Of a stretch of DNA of 64,000 nucleotides, positions 10,730 through 19,177 are shown piece by piece; positions within the stretch are counted from its first letter, which is position 1; each line of letters starts with the position of its first letter. Location: assembly GCA_973895155.1 (NCBI GenBank), contig OZ316894.1, positions 5,456,001 through 5,520,000 on the forward strand. The letters are read 5' to 3'. This DNA is from Marsupella aquatica. Lineage: Eukaryota; Marchantiophyta. Made by a program: the position numbers and the translations under genes. A model generated the notes under the pieces. It saw nothing but the letters and a program-made list of their open reading frames with translations, ran no database searches and had not been told where the DNA came from.

Positions 10730-12162
10730 TCACCCATATGAGCATCAAATGGCAAGCCATAGAAAGAGCGGGGTAGAGGTGCTGAACTATCAGTGATGCC
10801 TGGGCCAAGGATCGATTGCATGTGACCAACCGATTGAGAAGGACCAGCAGAGGCAGGTGACTTGCCTTTGATGTTGGCAAGTTGGGCACGTAGGGACTCA
10901 ACCTCATGAGTCAGAGACTGGAGTTGAGTTGCTTGTGCGTTGTGAGCCTCCTTCTGAGCTGGTTGCTTCTGTGGCTGCTTGGGCGATTTGGTGGCACCGG
11001 GTGCTTTACCACTGGAAGGAGGAGCAACTGAGGTAATAGGAGCCCTCCTAGCTGGTGGGGGAGTGGAAGTAGGAGCAGGATGAGGGGTCTGCTGTCATAG
11101 CTGCTTCCTCTCTGGGAATTTGGCAAAACAAACTGCCTCCAAGTGGCCCACTTTCCCGCAAAAATCACAAGACAGGTCCTCAGTAACAATATCACATTCA
11201 TTAGCCTTGTGATTGGGGTTACCACAGTAGTTGCAAGATGGCAACATGAAAGCAGCATGGGCTGGCTTGGTCTTGGAACCATACTGTGGCACACGGGAAG
11301 GAGTGGCCAGTGTAGGGGCAGCAGCCTGGTACCTGGATCGCGATGGACGCGCAATACTGGCCTCATAATGTGCATGGGCCAACTCAAGTTTCTCAGTAGT
11401 GTCATAGACATTGAGCAGGGTGTAGCTGTCTCCAAACTCTGAGAATACTTGCTGCAACACTTGCGAATGGAGAGCTGGTGTGCCCTCCAATGCGCAAAGA
11501 TAGCGATGAGCAGCTTCCAAGTCAGTGATGCTCTGGTTGTCCTTCAGCTTGAGAAGTCGGTGATACATCATCTTCAATGTTTCATCCCGCTGCCTCACAA
11601 AGGTGGCCAACTGCATGATTTTGTCAGCACTCTTGATTGGGAATTCCAATTCAAGAACCTAGAAAAACTCAGCCGCTGGATCAGCAAAGGCAGGAGAATC
11701 AATTGTGGGAGAAATGCCTGATGTAGCCTGTGCCAAGACAGTGGGAGTAACTGGCGTAGTGGCAGGAACTGGAGTAGGAGGGGAAGTAGCAGGAGCAGCA
11801 GCATGGGCTGCAATGGCATTATGTAATGCCAATTGTGAGGCAGCTATAATTGCACTAGCATAGGTAGGATTAGGCAATTATGTGACAGCAAGCAGCCGTT
11901 GAGAGTGCTGCTCATACACATCCAAAGCCTCATGGTGCACATACCTGGCTAGCTGCTTAAATGCAAAAGCATTTGTGAAATTGCTACCGTACTTCAACTC
12001 CAATTCGTAAACGACAGTGTAGAAAGTGGATTTGAACTCACACAAAGAAACAGTGCCTGGCCGCCCGTTGAAGCGCTCAATGCAGCCAGATGAGTGGCTA
12101 GCATCCATGCTGTATGTCGGTGAAGCTGGAACAACCACTGATGCAGAAGGGGTAAATGGCAA
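10573..12162 (-). pseudogene. gag region of the retroelement with two zinc knuckles
   Basis: A single frame is broken by a TAA at 11878-11880, a TAG at 11659-11661 and a TGA at 11095-11097, and continues open to 10573. The capsid-like part includes FNGRPGTVSLCEFKSTF and a helical segment with LKMMYHRLLKLKDNQ. Two CCHC knuckles follow: CNYCGNPNHKANEC and CDFCGKVGHLEAVC, both with the exact C-x2-C-x4-H-x4-C spacing. The tail is rich in Pro, Gln and Ala and contains a short heptad-like segment (LQSLTHEVESLRAQL). The start near 12162 is the first Met of the open region. The true start could lie further upstream. Confidence 0.87.
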
Positions 12163-12169
12163 GGAAGTG

Positions 12170-13862
12170 ATAGCAGGCTTCGGGGTAGTGGTGAAGCGAC
12201 CGCCAAATTGAGCAGAAGGATTACATGGTGTGGGTGCTGATGCTGTCTGCGGACATTGTCAAAATTGCCGAGACTCCAATGAAATTGGCACCAAGGGTCG
12301 TGGATCACTCCGTAAGTGGTACCTGGGTGTTGGTGGCGATGAACTGCTACCTCCTGGCTCGTCGGCTGACATGCTGCATGCTCACCCGGGGTGCCAATGG
12401 GAAAGAAATTGACAAGAAAAAGGAGTGGCAGCCCCAAGGCTCGGAAATGAAACCCACAAAGGAAACAAACGGTGCAAGGCAGCAATGTGTCGAATGTGTA
12501 AACACACAGAAAAACCGTCACGGAGAAAAATTGTCGGCAAAGAATAGACCCTTAAAAACTCCGGAAAGGTCTAATGTTGGCAGCAATAAAGAAATCCGGG
12601 AAAAGAAAATAGAAGTGGCCCCCCTTTAAGTGTATACATCGGGGCCCCCCTTAAGTCTATGCATCGGGGCCCTATGTGGACCCAAAAATTGGCAGCCGGC
12701 CGGCCGAGTGTGTATACACACTCGTAGCACACGGCCCTATGCAGTGGTAGTCGGAAGGGGATGGAAAGAGGTGAGGAATTACTATGGCCGGTGAGGGAAA
12801 GAAATGGGAGGGCACGATGCGCTATGTACATACAGGTTGCGGAGCACAAAAGGCATAAGGAGGAAAAAGCAAGACGAAGCAAGGCGAGGGCAAAAGGAAA
12901 GAAACAGCCAAAAAGAAGAGCATTGGGCCCCTCTTAATGACTTGGGTTGTGCAGCATAGGGCTTTGCGCCCCCCCTTCTCCTTATGAGCTCCCAAAGAGG
13001 GAGGCTACGAACTCCCCCTCAATCCCCTCCTTAAATGCTTCTGTGGGCCTCGTGCCCCGGTGAAAGTACTCCCCAGAGAAGGGAGTCAATGTACTCTCCC
13101 TCCCCTCTTTAATTCAGCACAGGGCCTCCTCTTAATGCACCATAGGGGCTTGCGCTCCTGCCTTGGCTCCCCCTCCCCCTGCTTTAATTGTAGCATAGGG
13201 CCTCGTGCCCTACTTTCGCTTCCCCTCCCCTCCTCTAATGCCCTGTAAGTTGGGCCTCGTGCTTGGCAGGACTCCCGAGAGAGGGAGTCGAATGTACTCC
13301 CCCTCCCCTCCTTAATGTTGCTTAGGGCCTCGTGCCCACTCCTTCGCTGCTGCCTGCCTCAGCTCTGTCTCCCCCCTCGCGCTTGTGCTCGGCATGATGC
13401 CCTATGCGCAGCCTGCCTTATGCGATCGGGAGGGAGGCGAAGGGGAGTCCACAGCGGAAATGGCAAAAAAGAGAAAAATGGGGCGCGCGGTCGGAAGGAA
13501 GTGGTCGCGCGGCGGCCGGGAGGTGGTCGTGCATGGCTGGAAACAAGAAACGCTGGAAAGGGGCAAAAACGCAAAAGAAAAAGGCAGTCGACAGCAAGTC
13601 GGTAGTCGATGCGTAGGCGGCAGTGACAATCAAAGGCAGAACATAGCAGAAGGGGTCACGAAGGTAGCCGGGAACAAAAGCACGGGCTCAAATGGGGATG
13701 TTAGGTGTATACACATAACACCACATTAAACCCATAACTTTTAACCCACCATTCCAATGCTGCTCAAAGAAATTGCACCAGCTTCAACGGAAATTGTATG
13801 TACCGACCTAAGCAGCTGAGACGAGAATGTCTCCTATCTTCTTCTCCTCACCACGAACTTGG
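12170..13862 (-). other. leader region of the retroelement with degenerate repeats
   Basis: A long untranslated leader between the 5' LTR and gag. At 12940-13340 it has a degenerate tandem structure of roughly 55-90 bp units sharing AGGGCCTCGTGCCC and CCCTCCCCTCCTTAATG. At 12618-12672 two ~30-bp units share GGCCCCCCTTAAGT and CATCGGGGCCC. Long chance frames occur here because of high GC content. No gene was recognised. Confidence 0.6.
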
Positions 13863-13877
13863 CAGTTCTTCTTGAAT
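13863..13877 (-). other. candidate self-priming primer-binding site
   Basis: CAGTTCTTCTTGAAT on the plus strand lies exactly at the inner edge of the right-hand LTR segment. It is the perfect reverse complement of ATTCAAGAAGAACTG at 14019-14033 inside that segment. In Tf1/sushi-type elements the primer-binding site pairs with the 5' end of the element's own RNA instead of a tRNA, and this layout fits that mechanism. No tRNA-type site (TGG...) was seen at this edge. Confidence 0.55.
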
Positions 13878-14234
13878 AAAAGGCGTAAGAGAAACAATTG
13901 TACTGAAATCGAATCAAAAACCGGCAGGATGCCAAGATCGGTCAGGAGCATCTAACGAATCACTGTATGAATCCCGTGTACGGAACCGACGAGCACTATC
14001 TGAGCTCTGTCAACAGCGATTCAAGAAGAACTGAAAACCGACAAAGAGAAACACACCCTAAGTAGATCAAGTCAAGGCGTCACACTAACAAGCACGTTTT
14101 GCTTCAAGAACGGCCCAGACTTGCTACAAGAACATGACACTAACTCAAGTAGTACACTAGCCCTAACTACATACCTAGCGGGCATGCGAGGGACATGCCG
14201 ATGTGCACAAGCGGCACTGTCCCTCGGCATGACA
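13876..14234 (-). repeat. LTR segment B, right copy (5' end of the element)
   Basis: 359 bp, collinear with 4401-4759 and without indels. In element orientation it starts TGTCATGCC at the outer boundary and ends at the candidate primer-binding site. It lacks segment A on both sides. AGAG follows it on the plus strand (14235-14238). Confidence 0.88.
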
Positions 14235-15120
14235 AGAGTAGTATAGTGTGAGGGGGGGAGGTGGCGCAAGGCGCAAGGGTGAGTCAAGAGGGGAAGTTGC
14301 TCAGGGAGTTGCCTTGCCTCGAGTGTTGGGGAGGGAGTGCGCTAGGCAGGATTGAGTCGAGATCGAGGAGGGAGTCAAGAGGAGAGTTGTGAGGGGAGTC
14401 GTGACAAGAGGGATTTGGGAGGAGCAAGGGGAACTGGGGTTGTCGTGCGGAGGGAGGCAGACATTGTCAGGGCCAGGTGGGAGGCGTATGTCAGAGGCAG
14501 TTGGGGCTCGGTTGCTGTAGCCTGCATCCAAGGGATGGCATGTTTTTTTGGTTGCTAATCCTTGGTTTTTTCTGCGTTTCAATTTCCTTCATCCAATATA
14601 GCCCGGCATTTTGAATGACGACCACGCCATAAATTGGCGCAAGAGTGTATTATAGTTTTTAATATATTGTTGCGCTAGTTAAGTTAGGGTAGAGCTTTGG
14701 TTGAGGGCAAATGTGAGGCGCAAGGGGAGGATTGACATGCCAAATGTGGGATGCAGCATCAAGGATACCTCACCCCTCCTTGTCATCCATGCATGTGGAG
14801 GATGAATTAAAATTCCTTCAATTAAATTACTGTATTTTCCTTGCGTCATCTATCACATTGTGTTTAATTAACCTCCTTCAATTAAATCATTATCATTATC
14901 ACATCTACTACTATAATACCCTATCCGGCCAAAAGTGGTGTATTGTTCGTTTACAAACTCACTTTTGGAGAGAACATTCTCTGACCATTGGATTTATACT
15001 CTCTTTTATCCTGGCCTTTCATTATTCAAAAAGCAATCTCCGTAATCCAAAGGAGACAAGACAATTATTTTGATATACCACAAAGATTCTGTAGGAGCGA
15101 GATATGGCATACGGTCTATG
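14235..15120. other. gene-free stretch right of the retroelement
   Basis: The first ~330 bp are GA-rich (GGGAGGAGC, GAGTCAAGAGG) and then become AT-rich. The open frames on both strands of the GA-rich part are composition artefacts. No feature was recognised. Confidence 0.5.
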
Positions 15121-15130
15121 TGAGTGCCAT

Positions 15131-15235
15131 GTGTTGTCATTGGGATGGGGGCACTTGGGTGTCATGTGTTGTCATTGGGATGGGGGCACTTGGGTGTCAT
15201 GTGTTGTCATTGGGATAGGGGTACTTGGGACACCA
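15131..15235 (+). repeat. 35-bp tandem repeat, 3 copies
   Basis: GTGTTGTCATTGGGAT starts at 15131, 15166 and 15201, an exact 35-bp period. The first two copies are identical and the third has a few substitutions (GGGATAGGGGTACTT). It is a young minisatellite. Confidence 0.9.
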
Positions 15236-15394
15236 TTATGAGGGGACAAGACTAGAAGCCATAGAGATCAAAGTAATTCACAATGAAAGACAACTTTGAG
15301 GCTCATAATGAGCCTCCCGTACCTTTTCGCCGCCCACTGCCCACACCTGCTGCCCTATCTTCTTCACTCTCACATTTTTTCTAAGTGTAAGTAG

Positions 15395-15525
15395 AAGGTG
15401 AATGATCCCCACTTTTGGGTGGGGTGATTGACAAAAGCACAGTCACATTGTCACTAGCAGGACTCGAACTGGGAACCTACCCCATCCAAGTGAGCTCCCT
15501 CTACCATTGAGCCTAGGGGCAGCTG
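15395..15525 (-). mobile_element. tRNA-derived SINE-like copy
   Basis: On the minus strand GGCTCAATGGTAGAG resembles a tRNA A box. It is followed about 35 bp later by CAGTTCGAGTCCTGC, which resembles a B box (GGTTCGANTCC). Downstream lies CACCCCACCCAAAAGTGGGG. The same tail word (AACCCCACCCAAAAGTGGAG) follows a similar, more degenerate tRNA-like head at 31300-31425. The acceptor stem and anticodon arm do not make a standard tRNA, so a SINE or tRNA pseudogene is more likely than a functional tRNA. Confidence 0.5.
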
Positions 15526-15529
15526 GTGT

Positions 15530-15945
15530 CCAAAATGACTCGCTCCAGGTATTTACCCTTATTCCAACGTGCGTAATACTGGGCAGCGGGCAGCAAGGTA
15601 CGGGGCTAATCAATGATAATCTCATTAATTAGCCTCGATCTTGAGGTTCGTCTCTAATTCAAAGTAGGGAGGGGAAATTAATGATGCACCCATGGGTGAG
15701 GGGCTGAATATATAATGTGTTACCTTCCATACGTACATAGGTGGAGGGGATGACACAAAGTGAAGCAAGTGAAGATGAAAATAAAGAAAACAAGTAAGCA
15801 ATAAGAGGGAAGAAGGGGAGAAAAAAGACACCCTTGCTTTTTATTGGGTTGTGGAAGAGGAGGAGGGGGCTGGGGGGGCGGGGCGCGGGTGGGCAGCGGC
15901 AGCCCAAGAGAAAGGGGGTGAGGAGACCATGAGGAGGAGTGGGGA
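15530..15945. other. gene-free stretch
   Basis: Mixed sequence with a GA-rich block at 15755-15935. There are only short composition-driven frames on either strand. Confidence 0.5.
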
Positions 15946-15949
15946 TGTC

Positions 15950-16915
15950 ACCTTTGACCTAGCATTGTGCAAATGCATGTGCCTCAGTCACCATAATCTA
16001 TTTAGCTCTCTATTACTTTTTGCAACAACATCTTTCATCTTTTATGCAATGACATCGTTTACACAACATCTTAAGTGCAACACACGGGTATTGAACACGA
16101 CCACAACATCTGTATGGTTGGGAAATGTCTCAACAATTGCATCGCAAAGCTTATAATTATGTTTTTTCCTCACCTTGACATCTTTTCTTGCATTTTCATA
16201 TTTATCTCTCCTTAACGTCTTTACCTTGCATTGACATCTTTTTTCACATTGACATCTTCATCTCACAACAATATCTTCTTCCACCCTTGACAACTTTTCC
16301 CTTTTCATCATCTTTTTCTCTCCTCAAGATCTTTTCTCACCTTGACATCTTCTGTTTTTCTCATCTGGCCATCTTTTTCTCACTTGAAATCTTTATCTCA
16401 CCAAGACATATTTTCCTCATCTTTGCATCTTTCTCACCCGGGTTCTCACCTTGCCATCTTTTCTCTCCTCAATATCTTTTTCTCACTTGGCTCGACTTCT
16501 TTTCCTCACCTCGCCATCTTTTCTCACCTTGGAATATTTATCTCACAAATACATTTTTTCCTCACCCTTGACATCTATTCTCTCCTTGACATATTTTCCT
16601 CATCTTTGCATCTTTTCTCACCCGGGTTCTCACCTTGCAATATTTTCTCTCCTCAATATCTTTTTCTCACCTTGACTTTGCTTCCTCACCTTGCCATCTT
16701 TTCTCACCTTGGAATCTTGATCTCACAAAGACATTTTTTCCTCGCCCTCAACCTCTATTCTCTCCTTGACATATTTTCCTTATCTTTGCATCTTTTCTCA
16801 CCCGGGTTCTCACCTTGCCATCTTATCTCTCCTTGATAATTATCTTTTTCTCCCGTAGCTTGACTTCTTTTCCTCACCTTGCCATCTTTTCTCGCCTTGG
16901 AGTCTTTTGTGCAAT
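15950..16915 (-). repeat. pyrimidine-rich degenerate array with ~180-bp higher-order period
   Basis: Dozens of loose ~20-bp units of the type CTTGACATCTTTTCTCACC. Within it, a larger unit containing TTGCATCTTTTCTCACCCGGG recurs. CCCGGG falls at 16437, 16621 and 16801, so the period is 184 then 180 bp. The shared order of sub-units (CATCTT, CTCCTCAATATCTTTTTC, CTTCTTTTCCTCACC) shows a true higher-order repeat. Frames at 16188-16836 encode repetitive His/Ile/Phe/Ser peptides and are artefacts. The leftmost part (15950-16140) keeps only isolated ACATCTT words. Confidence 0.85.
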
Positions 16916-16949
16916 GCTCGGTGCAATGCACAAGCATCGGGCTACAACA

Positions 16950-17940
16950 CTACAGCAGTATGAGTTGCCTTGACATTTAGTTTATGATTCATGAGTGATG
17001 GTGAGGTTCTTCCCATCTAGCTCTGTAATATCCTATCCCGCCATTATTGGGTTTCTTCTGCTCACAAAAATTAAAAAAGGCAGGATCCAATTCTGATCAT
17101 CCATCTAAAAGATTACTTTTAATCACCCTTAGGTGCAAGCAACACTGTCACATTGCCTCACCCATCGGACACTAATTGGTATGGTAGAGGCTCGCGTACA
17201 CTTGCTCAAAGTACATGCACAAAGAGAAAAGACTCAGGTACACCTTCAAGAAGGACAAATGTGCTTGAACGTACAATGATTATAGGTTGTACTAGAATGT
17301 ACAACTGATAATTGTGTTCACATATTAAAACTATGACACTATGGAGACATAAGAGATGATGGGAGATTGGAGAGAAAATGGTTGGGTTTGAAAAAAAGGG
17401 GGAGGGAGAAAAAAAAGGAAAACAAAATAATTTAAGGGAAAATTTTCAAACAGAGACATGTTGAAAAGGTGGGGAAAAGAGAAGAATGGTAGAAAGAAGT
17501 TGTCAACGGTTTGTGGTTGATCAAATAGATTTAAGTTGTTGTGTGGATCCGTTGTAGCTCGGATTGTGTGTGTCATGGAACAGGTCGTTAGTATTTTGAC
17601 TATGTGAAGCTTGAGTGGATTAGTCCTGAGCTTTAATGTTCTGACTGAGTTTCCAAATTTGGTTATCATGCAAAAAGAATTATGATACATATGCATGGGA
17701 ACTATCCTCCTTGAAGTTCGAGAATGTGCTGAATATGCAGATTGTCATGATTGTATGCTATGAGCTAATATGGATGGATAAAATAGACCAAACACATGTC
17801 AAGATGGGATTGGATTTGACAAAACAAAAAAATGGGCTCATGTAGAAAAAGTGATAATGTGTGAGGAAAGTTGATGCTTGGTTAGACCACCACGTTTGAC
17901 CCAAAGAGCTTCAGGGTCCTCATTTATTTTCTTCCGACCC
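16950..17940. other. gene-free stretch
   Basis: AT-rich, with a purine-rich run at 17380-17480. I found no coding structure, RNA gene or clear element. Confidence 0.5.
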
Positions 17941-17944
17941 ATCA

Positions 17945-18200
17945 CCCACAAATAAGTACAGGTTTGGGGGGAATTTAATAAAAGATTGATAAATTTTTGT
18001 GGAAGAACAATACAGGTATTTTAATCCAGTTATGAGAATTACAGGGGTTTAAAACAAAATCTAAAGATATTCCTAGAATATTTTATAAAGTTAGGGGTAA
18101 AAATGGAAAATTAGCTTCATTTTTTTCTTTTATTTAGGGTGTCAATTACCCAAAAAATTTGGGCATGATATGAGACCCCCTTTGGAGTGAGGCCCTTGAG
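17945..18200 (-). repeat. dispersed repeat, copy 2 (inverted relative to 1830-2045)
   Basis: Its reverse complement follows the same order of words as 1830-2045, including GGTCTCATATCATGCCC, TTTTGGGTAATTGACACCC and CTAACTTTATAAAATATTC. The two copies face each other across 16 kb that includes the retroelement. Confidence 0.55.
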
Positions 18201-19104
18201 CCACAGACCAAGCACTACTTGACACAAAAATATGGGGATTGATGTATCCAAAGGAAAAATGTTATCTGGGTTAAGCATAACATCATTCTCGAGGTGGTCT
18301 CACATGTTTGTTGTTCTCCCTGGCTTTCATTGTTTTTCCATAATTCTTCTTACTAGCCTCGACTAGCCATTCTTTGACCGTAAATGGAGGTGAGGACAAT
18401 AAAGTGTACTAGACAAATGTGTATTTTCTAGTGTTAGTAAAAAAGAATAATGTATCAAAAGAGAAAAGGAAACCCCACTTGACAGATTTCTCCAACCAAG
18501 AACTAAGAAGGTCCAGCATACAAAGTTTCATGGCTAAAAATTAGTCGACCAAGGGTCAGGAAACCTAAAGTAACAGCTGGAAATTAAATCAATTTGGAGT
18601 GCAACTTATAGTACACTTACATCATGCCTCTATTTCCAGTTCCTTTGGGCCGTACTCTTGTTATGTTCCATTTCTTCTTTTGATAAATTGTAGGAACATA
18701 AATTAACATTTTTCTTGTATTATAAATTCTGTTGCTGCACACATGAGGCACGGTCTCGCTGCATCATAAAACATCCAAAAACTCACCCCACCCAATCCTC
18801 TTTTTCACTCCCACCCCAAATTTTGATTCATGCCCCCTTACATTGATGAAAACCAAAAAAAAACATTTCCAAACAAATAATTCTACCCTGTTTCCCTTGG
18901 GGTTTCCCTTTCATCTTTGCCCCATCTTTTTAATTTGTCCACCATACTTTCAGTTTTGTCTTTACTAAGAGTCATTTTGAGCTTTGAAATGATAATAGAA
19001 CTCATGGCACATGTCATCATTTTCACATATATCCTTTTTTCCATGCACATGAATATTGGTGGCGCCTTTTCATTCTGTCCATGCACATAAGTTTATGTAT
19101 GCAC
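18201..19104. other. gene-free stretch
   Basis: AT-rich intergenic DNA without recognisable genes, RNA genes or elements. The minus-strand open frame at 18883-19086 is short and has no recognisable motif. Confidence 0.5.
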
Positions 19105-19106
19105 AT

Positions 19107-19177
19107 ACATTTTGGTGGGGCCCTAGAGTCACGGTCTAGAGGCCTCACTCTAGAAGCCTAGACCCCAACTCTAGCTT
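19107..19177 (-). repeat. dispersed palindrome-rich repeat, inverted partner at 34136
   Basis: The plus strand contains GGTGGGGCCCTAGAGTCACG, then CCTCACTCTAGAAGCCTAG and ACCCCAACTCTAGCTT. The plus strand at 34136-34203 reads the reverse complement with few changes (AAGCTAGAGTTGGGGTCTAG ... GACTCTAGGGCCCCACC). The unit is full of CTAGAG/CTCTAG words. No terminal inverted repeat or target duplication was resolved. Confidence 0.7.

Larger units (their letters stand above)
4225..14234 (-). mobile_element. Ty3/gypsy-type retroelement carrying a cytosine DNA methyltransferase
   Basis: Reading on the minus strand from 14234 to 4225 there are, in order, gag with two zinc knuckles, an aspartic protease, a C5 cytosine methyltransferase, reverse transcriptase with YIDD, RNase H, and an integrase with HPQADG..E. 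The order RT, RNase H, integrase is that of Ty3/gypsy elements. An extra methyltransferase between protease and RT is not part of standard gypsy elements. A 359-bp segment is repeated at 4401-4759 and 13876-14234 with 9 differences, all transitions. A second segment of about 170 bp occurs twice on the left (4225-4400 and 4762-4931) and is absent on the right. The outer ends read TGTC...GACA on the plus strand, flanked by AAGAG on the left and AGAG on the right, a likely 4-5 bp target duplication. At least seven nonsense codons and frame changes at three domain junctions show this copy is inactive. Confidence 0.9.

Noticed and set aside
15430-15520. Functional tRNA gene on the minus strand
   Set aside because: A- and B-box-like words are present, but the acceptor stem and anticodon arm do not form, and a shared non-tRNA tail points to a SINE.
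16188-16836. Long plus-strand open frames rich in His, Ile, Phe and Ser
   Set aside because: They are translations of the degenerate CATCTT/CTCACC tandem array in more than one frame and show no domain.
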